Position numbers and translations under genes: made by a program. From assembly GCF_032405125.1 (NCBI RefSeq), contig NC_091071.1, positions 58,171,001-58,235,000 on the forward strand: a DNA stretch of 64,000 bases, written 5' to 3'. The notes under the pieces were generated by a model. That model ran no database searches and was not told the DNA's origin. It saw only the letters and a list, made by a program, of their open reading frames with translations. This document shows, piece by piece, positions 11,110 through 22,423 of this stretch. This DNA is from Capricornis sumatraensis (lineage: Eukaryota; Chordata; Mammalia; Artiodactyla; Bovidae). How positions within the stretch are numbered: position 1 is the first letter of the stretch; every line of letters begins with the position of its first letter.

Positions 11110-11643
11110 TGTTGTAGCCACGCCTTCCGGGAAACAAACTCACTCAGAAGGACAATGCAGATAGTGGAGTGCAGGTTATTACACCTGTGGCGGCGGGCCC
11201 AAAGCAGAGTCTCCTCTTAGCCAAGGACCCTGGCCAGTTTTTCTGAAAACCTTATATACCCTAAGTGTACGTGCCCAAACCCACCTCCCCAAATTCCCTC
11301 AAACTAGTCTGAACAAAGGAAAAGAAAGATACAAAGTTAACCCGTGATTCATATGCCTTAAGCCTAGGTAGCTACCAGTGGACAATTATCAATAGGCCTG
11401 TGGTCATACCCCATAAGCATAATAGAATTTATGATTCTATTCAGTACACAGATAATTAGGGTATTCTTTTAGGCAACAGAGAGTCTAGGTACGAACCCTG
11501 GGGCTCTTCCATCCAGGGGGCCTGGTTTTCCATTTGGTATGCCGTTTCCATAGATACTGGGCGTCCAGCTCAAAGTCCACAGTCCGGCCCAAGATGGAGT
11601 CCTGCTCTCAAGATGGAGCCTGTTCTGTGTGTTTCCTCCTTCA
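11110..11643 (-). repeat. ERV 3' LTR
   Basis: Bounded by TG and CA and nearly collinear with the copy at 15930-16462, with small indels. On the minus strand it has a TATA-like word. It lies at the plus-strand left end because the provirus is inverted. The polypurine tract sits immediately inside it. Confidence 0.93.
11250..11260 (-). promoter_or_regulatory. TATA-like box in 3' LTR
   Basis: The minus strand reads GGTATATAAGG about 150 bp from the U5 end of the LTR. The 5' LTR copy has the changed form TATATGAGG, so the promoter-proximal copy is the degraded one. Confidence 0.55.
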
Positions 11644-11657
11644 TTCCCCTCTTTTGA
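11644..11657 (-). other. ERV polypurine tract
   Basis: The minus strand reads AAAAGAGGGGAA directly next to the 3' LTR. This is the expected form and position of the plus-strand DNA primer site of a retrovirus. Confidence 0.85.
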
Positions 11658-11662
11658 TGCTC

Positions 11663-12078
11663 TTAACTCATAGTGTGAGCATCATTCATAGGGATATATT
11701 GCACCCTGACTCTCCGACCTCCAATTTGGGAGAACGACATCAACCTTTGTGTTACAAGGTTCGTAATACATTGTAAAATAAAGGGTCCACAAAGCAGAAC
11801 TATCAAGACAACTATAACAATGGTAAATATAGTTGACACCAAACACGCTTCACCCAAGATAGGACTGAAGTCCAGAAAGGAAGATTATCATCAGACATAA
11901 CTTTTACCTGACCTCTCGTGTCATCTAGGATGGCTGATATAGCCAGATAAGTCAGGACTATATACACAACATTAAACTTAATTATAGCACAGGTCCCTCT
12001 TTGTACTGAAACTATGGTTAGTCTCAAGACGACAGCAGAAAGGCCTTGTAGCAGCAGTTGATTGTAGAGCGTCATCAC
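11663..12078 (-). pseudogene. ERV env transmembrane-subunit remnant
   Basis: Two overlapping frames cover the C-terminal half of a retroviral TM subunit. One has a hydrophobic membrane span near 11730-11830, followed by a short cytoplasmic tail. The other has the ectodomain region around the conserved cysteine motif. The first cysteine of that motif and the cysteine pair lie in different frames, so the motif is broken. The surface subunit and N-terminal part of TM are absent; integrase sequence abuts directly. No functional envelope is possible. Confidence 0.75.
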
Positions 12079-13060
12079 TTTTTCTTCTTTAAGATGATCC
12101 TGGTTTCACGGGGATCAGTGGGGTCCTGTTGTGTAGTCCCCTCGGCGTCCTCCGGGTCTGCGTGGTATGCTCTCTTCACCCTCATGTGCTGGATCCAGGG
12201 AGTGACACCTGCAACTTTAACTGCAGTAGGGCTGGTTAGAACAACAGTATATGGGCCCTTCCAATGTGGGGCCAAGGAGTCGTGTTTCCAGTCCTTGACC
12301 ACACCTGATCCCCGGGCACAAATTTGTGAATCTGTTCCCCAAGGAGGAACGGCACCCTTTCTTGTGCAAACTTAGTTACCTGATTTATTACCTTACCCAG
12401 TTGTTCCATCTGCTGAGAAACCTCATCTCCCCTTACCTGGGGCAAATTTGTTGACACCTGTTTTATTATGGGAGGGCCAATCATACACAATTTTGTACAG
12501 AAAAGAGCCATGGGACTGTGGGGTTATCCGGAGTCTGAGCAGAGCCGTCGGAAACAAGTCCACCCAGGAACAGTCAGTCTCTAAGATCCACTTGGAGAGT
12601 GTTTCTTTAAGTGTCCAGCTGGCTCCTTCCACCATCCCAGAACTCTAGGGCCTATATGCTGTATGTTATTTCCACTTGATGTTTAAAGTTTTGCTTACTT
12701 GTGATACTAAATCGGCTACAAAAGCCGGGCCATTGTCCGATCCAGTGCTGGTAGGAAACCCAAATCTGGGAGCTGTCTCCCTAAGCAGGCACCGGGCTAC
12801 TTTTGATGCTCTTTCAGTCCGGGTAGGAAAAGCTTCTACCCATTCCGAGAACGTGTATACCATGACCAGCAGGTAATGGTAGTGTCGGTGAGGTTTCACT
12901 TCAGTGAAGTCCACTTCCAGGTGTTCAAAGGGCAGCGTGCCTTTTACCTGAATCCCTGGAGGTTTCTGTCTGTGCCGAGAGGCAGCATTGACCTGTGAGC
13001 AGGCAGTGCAGTTCTGAGATTTTGTCCTGCATAGGGAAGAGAGGTGGGAAACCAAGAAAC
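12075..13060 (-). pseudogene. ERV pol integrase remnant
   Basis: Three frames cover integrase. At 12666-13055 lie part of the zinc-binding end (C-TAC spacing) and the catalytic core, with aspartates in VDFTEV and GSDNGPAF. At 12423-12635 lie the third acidic residue region and the TLKETL helix. At 12075-12302 lies the C-terminal domain with WKGPY and TPWI words typical of gamma-type integrases. Frame breaks separate the pieces. Confidence 0.9.
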
Positions 13061-13399
13061 ATTTTCAAATTAGCTCTTCCAATTTATCATGGCCTAGATG
13101 GGTCGCTTGGTGTGTCTGGCTTACCAGAGTGGGTGCCAGCTCCTCCGGTACCAATAATTTGCCACTTGGCAATTCCCACCATCCCTTTTCAGTCTTGATG
13201 GCCCCTTCTGCTTTGGCTAGTTGCTTTTGGGCTTCAGTGTATTTTGGAGAGTCTGCGTTAGCTCAGGTAGCTCCGCCAATATGAGAGCTTTAATAGAGAC
13301 TTCACTTGTCACCCCCAAGCCCTCGGCTGCTGGTTTAGTGATCTTATCTACTAGTCTGTTCCCTGAGCCCAGGGAGTATACTATTTTTGACGTCCTCAG

Positions 13400-13760
13400 C
13401 AGTGTATGACTGCGACCCTTTCTGGTTTCCAGGCAGCATCTAATAGGGCCTTAATTTCTTCCTTATGTTTAATATCTTTTTCACTAGCTGTCAGAGGCCT
13501 CTCTCCTTATACAGAGCCCTGTAGTGTGGCAAAAGCATACCTGGAGTCTGTGTAAATGTTTGTCTTCTTACCTTTTGACAGCTGGAGGGCCTGGATTGGA
13601 GCATATAGTTCGGCCTGCTGAGCGGACCAGAGTGATGGCAGAGAGCTAGCCTCCACGATGGTTTCTTCCCTGACTACTGCACATCCCGCCAGTCACTGTC
13701 CTTGTTTCACCAGGCTGCTGCCATTGGTGTTCAGGACCAAATCTGGGTCCGGGATTGGCT
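13400..13760 (-). pseudogene. ERV pol RNase H remnant
   Basis: Minus-strand translation gives the RNase H words NGSSLVKQG (near 13720) and YTDSRYAFATL (near 13545), plus LTASEKDIKHKEE. The first catalytic aspartate position reads Asn (NGSS where the family has an acidic residue), while the YTDS aspartate is kept. Stops interrupt the frame. Confidence 0.82.
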
Positions 13761-13964
13761 GGTCTCTCAAGTCAGGTCTGCTGGCATATTTCCTTGCAGT
13801 CATGTGAGGACCTACCTTGTCCCACACGAAAGAGAGTGGCCAGATTCAGGGCGTGACAAGGCTCAGTAGTAACATGGGGGTTCTCACATAACAGTCCCTG
13901 GTATTGAGTAATCCGGGATGCTGACAGTTATTTATGGGGGTCCCAGCGCAGGAGCGTATTGAGC

Positions 13965-14410
13965 TCATGTGGGACTTTTATGAACAAATCTTGGCCCAAA
14001 GTCAGCTTGGTTGCCTCCAGGACCAGTAAGGTAACTGCAGCAACTGCCCGTAAGCATCCCAGCCACCAATGGCAACATTATCCAGCTGATTAGAGATAAG
14101 TCACTGGTCTGTCCCATGTCCCCATAATCTGGGACAACACTCCCATAAGCCACCTTGTCGTTTTCAGTCATGTAAGGACTAAACGACTTAGCAAGGTCTG
14201 GCAGGCCCAAGGTGGGTACTGACATAACTGTATGGGGTTTGAGTTCTACTTCCAGTGGGAGGGACTTGTTTTGCAAGCCTGCAGGGGTTGTGTTTCACCC
14301 AGACCTCAGGGAATTGTTGAGTCAACTCTCTCTCTTGACTGTTTAGCCCATCCGGTTTCCCTTCCAGGAGATTGGGCAACCTCCATTCATCTTGAGGGGT
14401 TACAGGAGAG
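13965..14410 (-). pseudogene. ERV pol RT remnant with the catalytic core deleted
   Basis: The right part (about 14220-14410) reads as the N-terminal start of a gamma-type RT (DEWRL, QQFPEVW, ELKP words). The left part (about 13965-14215) reads as the RT connection just before RNase H (LGLPDLAKSF). They meet near 14215 with nothing between, so fingers, palm and thumb, including the YXDD box, are missing. From family lengths I infer a loss of about 1 kb. Confidence 0.75.
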
Positions 14411-14417
14411 GTGGACA

Positions 14418-15034
14418 CAATCTATGAGGTCCAGCTGAGGTGGATTTCTGGGGGCATTGAGCAGAGGTCTCCATTGCTGGGATTGCAGCCTGCCGAAACG
14501 GTGGGTCTACGAACTCCGGGAGAGCTGGTGGAAGAGCAGTGGCTGCTGCGGGAACTTCACCTGGCCCTGGATTAGGCAGTAAGGCGGCCTCCGGTCCTGG
14601 TGGAGCACTGGGAGGCAGGCGCATCACTATCCAGTATTGGGGGGAGGGATCAGGTCATCCCCGTCCAAATCCTGTAGAATTTCCTGTTTCATCATCAGTC
14701 AATTTTTGTGCCATTAATATTTTTCCCTTTCCCTTCTGGATACAGAACCTTGTCCAAATAGGAGGCTCTTGAGCTACCCTAGCCATGAGTCAATCTATGG
14801 ATATTGATCCAGGTGTCCTGGCTCTCCTGTGACTACTGTATAGACTGCTTCCACTATTTTTAAGTTCATGGTGTTCTCTGGTGGCCATCCTACTCCCAGA
14901 GAGGGCCATTCAACCCCACAGAGTACGTGGAGGCGGTGAGGCTTCATCTTCACCCCAGAGTCTCCTCCAAATCCCTTCTTTAAACTTTTAATCCTGCACT
15001 CCAATACAGTAGCCTTAGATTCATCTCCCCCCAT
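14418..15034 (-). pseudogene. ERV gag remnant (matrix plus proline-rich part)
   Basis: A frame starting MGGDESKATVLE at 15034 resembles gamma-type matrix proteins, with the words GVGWPP and TGEPGHLDQYP. It continues through shifted frames into a proline- and alanine-rich segment (14400-14627) like the p12 region. Capsid, nucleocapsid and protease are absent; RT N-terminal sequence follows near 14410. Confidence 0.75.
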
Positions 15035-15909
15035 CTTGCTTACCTTCTCGGACCTCCTTCTAGTTTCCTTTTCGTTCTGTCTACAAAGTTCTCAGTTCCC
15101 TATGTACTTCTGATACTTCCATTCAGTGACACTTAAATTGCCATTCTGCCTCCTTCCTAATTGGGGTGAGAAGAGCCTTACCTGCCAGATCCCAGAGGGA
15201 GAAGGGGGATCGGCATGCCTTCACCTGCCGGTCAGCACAGCCGAACCAGAAAATGTGATCCAAGACTGTTTCTCCCTTAACTGTTAAAGTCCATTCTGCC
15301 TTTGTGGGCCTGATCAGGTGCGGATGAAAACACAGGTGGGTTAAATATCCCACGTTCCAGGGTGTCCCCGGAAAAGCCAATTTGTACTCCCTTATATATA
15401 CCCCCCTTCTAGCCTGACAATTCTGAAGGGGTCAAGAATTTCATAGCAGATGGGACACCTCCTTGGGGAGGGCAGCATACGAGCAGACGAAAACCATGTT
15501 TTTTCTCCTAAAAATCCCCTGGCAATTGCTTGGTAATAATTTTCCCCAAGACGGCATGGACACCACCTCCTGAACGACCTTCACAAATTTCCTTCCTAAG
15601 CCCTAACAACAAACTCGTCAACCTGTGTACCAAGTAATCGCCACCTGCCTATTCCAGGCTCCTGTGGGTCTGTGCCCCTTCTAATCCCTCCCAAGGGGGT
15701 GGTCAGGCCCCCTCTTCCACCCTGCCGGGTGGGTTCCTCCTCACCTGAGCGCTCAGTTCCCCTGCTGCTGTCGACTACCTGCTAACGTGAAAGGCATTGA
15801 GAAGCAGAATCCTTCCAGAAGGGCGAGGTGCCTTACCCCCTCTAGAAGATTCGAGCCGCAAGGCCTCAGAGTAGTCCCAAATGGGACTTGTCTCCACAAA
15901 GTGAGGAGT
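15035..15909 (-). other. ERV leader with an 85-codon open frame
   Basis: Untranslated leader between PBS and gag. It contains one minus-strand open frame, 15123-15380 (starts MAFPGTPWN), that I do not recognise. It ends about 90 nt before the matrix start and is in the right place for a pre-gag product. Its survival could also be chance. Confidence 0.4.
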
Positions 15910-15927
15910 TTCCTGGCCCATGTACCA
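15910..15927 (-). other. ERV primer-binding site, tRNA-Gly-like
   Basis: The minus strand reads TGGTACATGGGCCAGGAA two bases after the 5' LTR. It matches the complement of the tRNA-Gly(GCC) 3' end plus CCA at 15 of 18 positions, by my own comparison. Other tRNAs I compared fitted less well. Confidence 0.6.
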
Positions 15928-15929
15928 AA

Positions 15930-16462
15930 TGTTTTAGCCACGCCTTCTGGGAAACAACTCACTCAGAAGGACAATGCAGAGAGTGGAGTTCAGGTTATTA
16001 CACCGGCGGGCCCAAGGCAGAGTCTCCTCTTAGCCAAGGGCCCTGGCCAGTTTTTCTGAAAACCTCATATACCCTGAGTGTATGTGCCCAAACCCACCTC
16101 CCCAAATTCCCTCAAACTAGTCTGAACAAAGGAAAAGAAAGATACAGTCAAAGTTACCCTGTGATTCATATGCCTTAAGCCTACGTGGTTAACACTGGAC
16201 AATTATCAATAGGCCTGTGGTCATACCCCAATAAGCATAATAGAATGTAGGATTCTATTTGGTTACACAGATAATTAGGGTATTCTTTTAGGTAACAGAG
16301 AGTCTAGGTACGGGCACTGGGGCTGTTCTATCCAGGGGGCCTGGTTTTCCATTTGGTATGTCATTTCCATGGATACTGGGCATCTTGCTCAAAGTCCACA
16401 CTCTGGCCCAAGATGGAGTCCTGCTTTCAAGATGGAGCCTGTTCTGTCTGTTTCCTCCTTCA
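15930..16462 (-). repeat. ERV 5' LTR
   Basis: TG...CA ends; pairs with 11110-11643. It lacks a 4-bp CpG-containing insert near the R/U5 side that the other copy has, and its TATA-like word is changed. A TSD copy AATC follows at 16463-16466. Confidence 0.93.
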
Positions 16463-16466
16463 AATC

Positions 16467-17637
16467 AACTTTAGGAAAATTAAAGTCTAAATTATATAGC
16501 ATGTTGATCCAAATTCTGTGGATTATGTGGGCAGAATAAATTTGGTATTTCTTTCTAATAACAAAATGACTGCAAATACATATGAATATTCTGCTGAATG
16601 AATAAATATGATACTGGTAATCTGCATCTCTCTCTCTCACCTTCTCACTCATAGAACCTTTCTTTGTTTAATGAATTGTTTTGGGTAAAACATGGTGCAT
16701 ATTAAGAACAGTTTATAAACCTAAATGGTAGGAAAACTTTTAATTTCATTCTTGCTTATAAAAATCCTGTGGCAAGAATTACTGGTATCCAAAATATATC
16801 CTCTGAAGTTACTATTCTTACTCAGCGATATGAAGCAGCTGTAAAACCTGAGGGGATCCCATGACTTTCCAAACACTGCTGTTTAGAAATACCTGTGACA
16901 TATCTGGCACGGTCAGAGGGCTGTTTTGCATCTTGGGAGTAAAGCTTGTTGGGCTCCTGGGTTCTCCTTAGGCCTTGGTGAAGGCTATGTAACTCCAGTG
17001 TGTACTTTTGAAAATATTCAGAAACCAATGTAGAAGGTTAGCAAAGAAAAAACATTCAGCCAACACAAGACATTGCCCCTAAATGTTTGCATCAATTAAA
17101 GCCCTGTTCAAGGCCAGGCTGGCATTCCTCCAGCTGCGGTGTTCCATGTAAAATAAAATACTGCCAGCTGTGGTCAATTATTTGATTTCCCAGTGAAAGA
17201 CGAGAAACGTGTAATCACTGTTAATATGGTAAAAATTGATCAAGTGTGACAGGCTATATAATTTACTGATTGCAATACCCTTTTAGGTACCAACTCTGAG
17301 ACCAGTACCTGCTGATTAGTTTCGAGATGTCTAGAGCTAGGGTAAGAGTTATGGTAACTTTAATTTAGCTTTATGTCTGTCACATGACAGAGGATTGGTT
17401 AAAAGATTTACTTGCCTGAGAGAATACTGCCAATTATTCAAACATTTTTGCAAGAGTGTTTAATAATGCAATAAATTCTTATGATATAATTTAAATGAGT
17501 AAAGCAGGACTCAAAGTTACCATAGATGATTATAATTGCCTAAAAAAAGTCTGAGGTTAAAGAAATGCTAGAACATCAAAATATCTTTTTTTCTGTTCCC
17601 ATTTGTATTAAGCCAAATGTACTGATTCAAAACATGA
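16467..17637. other. No gene recognised; possible conserved element near 17050-17290
   Basis: No repeat recognised. The part at 17050-17290 has balanced composition and words such as TGGTCAATTATTTGATTTCCC and CATCAATTAAAGCCCTG that look like developmental-enhancer sequence. There are no coding signals. Confidence 0.35.
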
Positions 17638-17639
17638 GT

Positions 17640-17740
17640 TTGAGTAAACTCCAGGAGGTAGCGAAGGACAGGGAGGCCTGGCATGCTGCGGTCCCTGGGG
17701 TCTTTAAGAGTCAGATACGACTTAGCAACTGAATGACAAC
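17640..17740 (+). mobile_element. BovB 3'-end fragment, old
   Basis: Matches the last ~100 bp of BovB (GACAGGGAGGCCTGGCATGC, then AAGAGTCAGATACGAC) with many changes. The tail reads AACTGAATGACAACAACT. Confidence 0.85.
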
Positions 17741-19529
17741 AACTGATTTAGAAAGTATTGTTGGCAGTCTGCATATGATTTGAGAAAGATGCAGAGGGGA
17801 AAAAAGATATACTTAAAGCATCAAAAATTGTAAAGTACCCAGAAAATAGTGAAAAAAAGAGGGATCTGAAAGCCCAACACCTTTCACCTTTCACTTTTAC
17901 AATCTGTGCCAAGAAATTCATTCTCGTACTACACGTATTTTGGTGATAAACATCGTTGGGGATCTTCATACACTGGTTATCTTTGGAGGAGGTCATAACG
18001 ATTAGGCAGTATAATCTGTCGTGGTCAGGAGGGTGAGCTCAGAGTTCAAGTTCTATCTCCCTACGGCGTTTCTTCCAACTTTTGTTTTCCCAGAGTTTTG
18101 CAAATGATTTCAAAGACAAGGTCCCAGACTTTATGGAATTCTCAGCAGGTAGTTTTTGCAGTGAGTATCCATTCCCAGCACTGTTTAGAATATCGTGTGC
18201 AAAAGAACAGATGTGCTTTTCCTCAGAGGATAACCACAGTTCTCCCCTTATATGTGTCCTGTATGCTCACTGAGCCTCTACTGCAAGCACAGAAGAGATA
18301 TTGCAAATGTTTTATTGTCATCGGGCATGGCAGTCAAGTTCCCTGTAAATAACATGTGCTTTCAGTGACTCAGTCCCTGAACTGCAGCTTGATCACTTTT
18401 TGCGGGGTAACCAAATAACACACAGGATTTGGGGACGTGTTGTAACTGACATTCTAATCAGGGTAATTCATGCAACCAAAATGAAAATACTAAAACTTGA
18501 ATATGTTGGTCAACTTTTAAGTTCCTTCCAACAAAAAGGTTATACTACTACTAACTACAAAGCCAGGTGATTACTTAAATTGAAAGAAAAAAAAGACCCC
18601 CAAATTAAATCCGTCGACAGCAACAGAGGCAGATAAAACCAGAAAAGGTAGGATTTGTGTGATTGTGTTATTTTATCTAAACATAAACTTCACTAGTGAA
18701 CTCCCAAAGCAATGTCTCATTCCCATTTGGAAAATTGCAACTGGCATTTTTTTCCATTGTCTATTTTGGTCCTTATGAAAAGAAGGTGGAAAAATGGCCT
18801 GATGAGGTGGCATAATGCTTAAATCCACACCCAGTCTCTAACTTTCCCCCCCATGGGGTTCAGGCTACAAAGTCTCTAACACTTGCTGCTATTAATAAAA
18901 GCTGAATAAAATGATGCCTTTGTCTGAAGACATTAGCAGAATTGTAGTTGGTTCCAAAGGATTGGGGGGCTGAGAAGAGGGAGGGAGAAGGCCAGCTGCC
19001 CAGGGCACCGACCTGAAGCGTTGCTAAATTTATTAAGGGGGAGGGCATCCAGCCAGCCATCAAGGAACCACAAGTGCTCTGTTGCCAGTCTAGGTGCCCA
19101 TGCTCAGAATAGTTCTGCTTATTTTGAGCAGTTCTACCACATGGGCTCAGAAACTCTAACGATCGTTTATGTTTTTTTAATTGAAGTAAAATTTTAAAAA
19201 TTGGACATGCAGTCTTGCTCCATACTCAGCAACTACTTTAGAGTTGAGGTTATAAAGACAGCTAAGTATTTTGAACTTAAACCAGGAAACCACCGCCAAC
19301 CCTTTTCTCCCCCACCCTGGAAACTCTCCAAAGTATTAAAAAAAAAAAATTGTTTCCCTAGTTGGTTCTTATTTGAGGATGCTGCAATGTTACAGCATCC
19401 TGGCCAAACAGTAAAATCGCCTAGAAACTCTGAACCACATCGTAGTCCAGTTGAAACTGGTCTCTGGGGGTTGGACTTGAATGCTCCCCTGGAGTTCTGA
19501 TCTATACTCACTGTGTTGAATGAGAGCCA
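17741..19529. other. No gene or young repeat recognised
   Basis: AT-rich, with no ORF of note and no named repeat. Confidence 0.5.
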
Positions 19530-19730
19530 CCTGACTATGGTTGCTATTAGACCCTCAACTCTTAGCTCACATTAGAAACACCTGGAGGGCTCGTGAAACC
19601 CACTCACTGGGCCTTAAGCCCCAGGGTTTTTAAGTAGGTCTCGGTGGGATCTGAGCGTTTCTGGCTCCCTCAAGTTTCAGTGCTTGTTGATACTGCCCCA
19701 AGGACAACACTTTGAGAACTACAGCCCTAA
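19530..19730. mobile_element. MER5-like hAT-Charlie fragment
   Basis: Phrasing such as CACATTAGAAACACCTGGAGGG and ACACTTTGAGAACTAC follows the short MER5 nonautonomous hAT element. It is degraded and the ends are not fixed. Confidence 0.65.
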
Positions 19731-20156
19731 AGGAGATCCTGCGTATCTTAAGGTACTTTCACTCCTAGAAAGCTTTCAGCAGTGTTTCTGTTGTTGAGGG
19801 GGCAGATTTGAAGAAGGAGCACATAGTTGGTGCCAAAGGGCAGGAAGTGGAGAGAAGGGACTTTAAGAAAATGGTTAAGATGAGTGTTACCAAAAGTGAA
19901 GAGGGGAAGGTTTGAACTTTTAAAGTCTGGACTAGGCAGAGAAGTGTTACCCAAGAAGTTTGAGGAGAGCAGACTAGGAAAGCCTTAATGGATGTAAGAA
20001 GATTGAAAGGAAATTTTAAAGAAGTGTTATCGAAGTCTCTATGTTTCCCTCCGCATGATGAGAAATGTAACCGAAGGACGGTTTGGGTTGAGTCACATCT
20101 TGCCAGCACCGCACCTCTCTGGGATGAACCGTGTGTGTCAGGCTTTTATAAGCATT

Positions 20157-20386
20157 GTGTGCGTGCATGCGTGCTAAGTCACTTCAGTCGTGTCCGACTC
20201 TTTTCGACCCTGTGGACTGGAACCCGCCAGGCTCCTCTGGCCGTGGGATTCTCCAGGCAAGAACACTGGAGTGGGTTGCCATGCGCTCCGCCAGGGGATC
20301 TTCTGGACCCAGGGATCGAGCCCACATTTCCTAGGTCTCCTCATTGGCAGGTGGGTTCTTTACCACCGGTGCTCCTGGGAAGCCTG
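20157..20386 (-). mobile_element. Bov-tA SINE
   Basis: A full Bov-tA with a (GTGC)n-like tail at its 3' end. An 8-bp TSD, TAAGCATT, lies at 20149-20156 and 20387-20394. Confidence 0.92.
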
Positions 20387-20394
20387 TAAGCATT

Positions 20395-22423
20395 ACACCC
20401 CCTATTTTTTCCCCTTCATTCTCCTCTTTAGGAGAACCATAGCAACCTAACTTCAACTCTGTAAAGAAACAACAATTAGAAGCAAGTGGGGCTTAAAGAC
20501 CCAGAAAACTGTGTTCTTGGGGCTTAAGGAAAAAGGCATTTGCCTGAGTCCAGGAGAGACTATGTTCAGGGCTATAAAATGGGTGTGGAGCAGAAGGTGG
20601 AAAAGTGTATCCCATGGCTCCCACTGGGAAAGAGAGATCCTAGAGTGTGAAAGCCCCTGCACTTCAGCTGTGTGTGCTTCTGGGGTTGGGGTGGGAGATT
20701 GACAAGGTACCCAGGAGGGCCCCTATTGGCAGGGTGCCTTGGTGGAGGCGAGTGCCCAAAGCAGAGGCAGGCTGCTCCTGGGGAACTGTGAGGGTGGACG
20801 CAGCTCTGGGACAAGATGTATTAGGGCTGAGAAGTCCTGAGGGTGGTGGAAGGGGTTTGTGGTTTGGATGCTGGTGAAGTGGGTGACGATGTCCACACAG
20901 AACTCTTAATTGTGCATGTGATGGTAAATCTACACACACAAATCAGCCGCAAATACTAATAAGCCATTTGTTTCTAAAAGTTCTCTTTCAGATTTACTAG
21001 CTCTGTAAATTTAGCAGACCAAGGCAGACTCCCCTTCATTCACGGAGTCCATGCTCACTGCAGGAGACATTAAGCAGCAATAAAAAGACCCTAGAGCAAA
21101 ATGGGAGTGTGGGCTCTGGTTATCAACAAACAGGTTGCCATCTTCTGGATTAGTGAAAGTAGCGAAGATTGAAATGAAGAAAAAGTGGAATTCAGAATTT
21201 ATTTTAGAAGGGTCAGCTGGGATACACTGTCCCTTGGAAACACAATGTTTTAGCCACATATATTTACAAATACTTTAAAAGGGCACCCACAAGCAGTGGG
21301 AAATAAAGTGTGCTTAGACTCAGTACACCCGAGATCTAGTTCTAACTTAGTTGATAACTAGTGGCAGGTGGTCAAATTACTGACTTCGTGAGTCTCACTG
21401 TTTTCTTACAAAATGGAGATCTCTGAGGCCCTGAGAAAATACCCTATGAAAGAGATGAAGAATCCTATGTTAGGCCTTAGTTAGGCACCTAGTTCTTGAA
21501 GTGTAAAACAAATTTGTATTTTTTGCCCGTTCTTAACTAAGATTAAAATTAGGTAAAGTTCAGATTTCTTTTCCTTGGTTTAGGGGTGAGGCCAAAATAA
21601 GATTTTATAATGCACAAAAAAAATCAGTACAGCCTTGTCCTCTAGGTAGGAACACACAGGACAAATGTTAGGACAGTTCAGTTTCAGTAAACAAGAAATT
21701 TGGCTACATTAGCACAATGCTGGAGTAGAGTTTAGTAACTGTTAAGATTTTTTTTTTTTCTGGAGGTGGGGAGAAGTTTACATTCCTCAGAGGACATGCA
21801 CTAAAATAGAGGAGACGGATTGGAATTTTTTTTGTAACAATGAACCTAATTTCCTAGTTTCTTCTGTTGCCCTCTGTTAGTTTTGAAACTGACACGGCAG
21901 AACAATTTCTTTTAAGAGGGGATTCAGACATTTATTTCATGTGAAAATTAAGCATATTTCCTTATTCCTGGTTTTATTTTTGTCTCACTTTCAAAGGTAA
22001 TATATTTTATAGATAAAGTAGGAAGTTTTTCTAAAAATTAAAATTCTGATGGAATAAGTACAAGTGACAGCGGAGTTATTAAGAATTTCATCAGGAATTT
22101 AAAATCAGGTATATGGATAAATATTAGCTATTTTCTCATAATTGTGTGATTAAATCAGTAAGAAACCAGTATTATAAAATAATTAAAAATCACCCTTTAC
22201 AGATTATCTGTGGCTTATCAATGACATTCTGCCAGTCTTACAAACACTTAGTTTTCATTGTATTATCGATAGAAGATTCATCCTTCCAGGAGTTTCTGAG
22301 CCCTTCTACCCTCCCACTGTTGTTTCTCCTTCCAGTGTCCCAAAGCTCTCCCAATTGGGTTATTTTTGCCTCCACATATAAATGTACTCAGTAAGTTCTA
22401 ATCTTAAACAATTAGATCCTATA
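20395..22423. other. No gene recognised; G-rich patch and one MIR
   Basis: The part at 20640-20890 is G-rich with repeated GGTGG and GGGTGG words but no recognisable promoter or exon. The rest is AT-rich, with a T11-type run near 21746. The MIR at 21300-21450 is listed separately. Confidence 0.45.
21300..21450 (-). mobile_element. MIR SINE fragment
   Basis: It follows the MIR core order in reverse: a TCTAGTTCTAACTTAG-like part, a GTCAAATTACTGACTTC-like part, then CTTACAAAATGGAGAT. Confidence 0.6.

Larger units (their letters stand above)
11106..16466 (-). mobile_element. Class I (gammaretrovirus-like) ERV provirus, internally deleted
   Basis: Two LTRs of 534 and 533 bp, each TG...CA, bracket remnants of gag, pol and env in the expected order on the minus strand. 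The 4-bp TSD AATC lies at 11106-11109 and 16463-16466; this length is typical of gamma-type integrases. The whole element is about 5.4 kb, well short of a usual 8-9 kb provirus. The missing parts are most of gag after the matrix and proline-rich part, protease, the catalytic core of RT, and the surface part of env. Every remaining frame carries stops or shifts. By eye the LTRs differ at about 36 of some 525 aligned sites (roughly 7 percent), so it is an old, fixed copy. Confidence 0.93.

Noticed and set aside
19988..20389. 133-codon open frame ending in a SINE
   Set aside because: The C-terminal half is reverse Bov-tA sequence; no host homology in the rest.
20640..20890. CpG-island promoter
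   Set aside because: G-rich but poor in CpG, with no TATA, initiator context or downstream exon.
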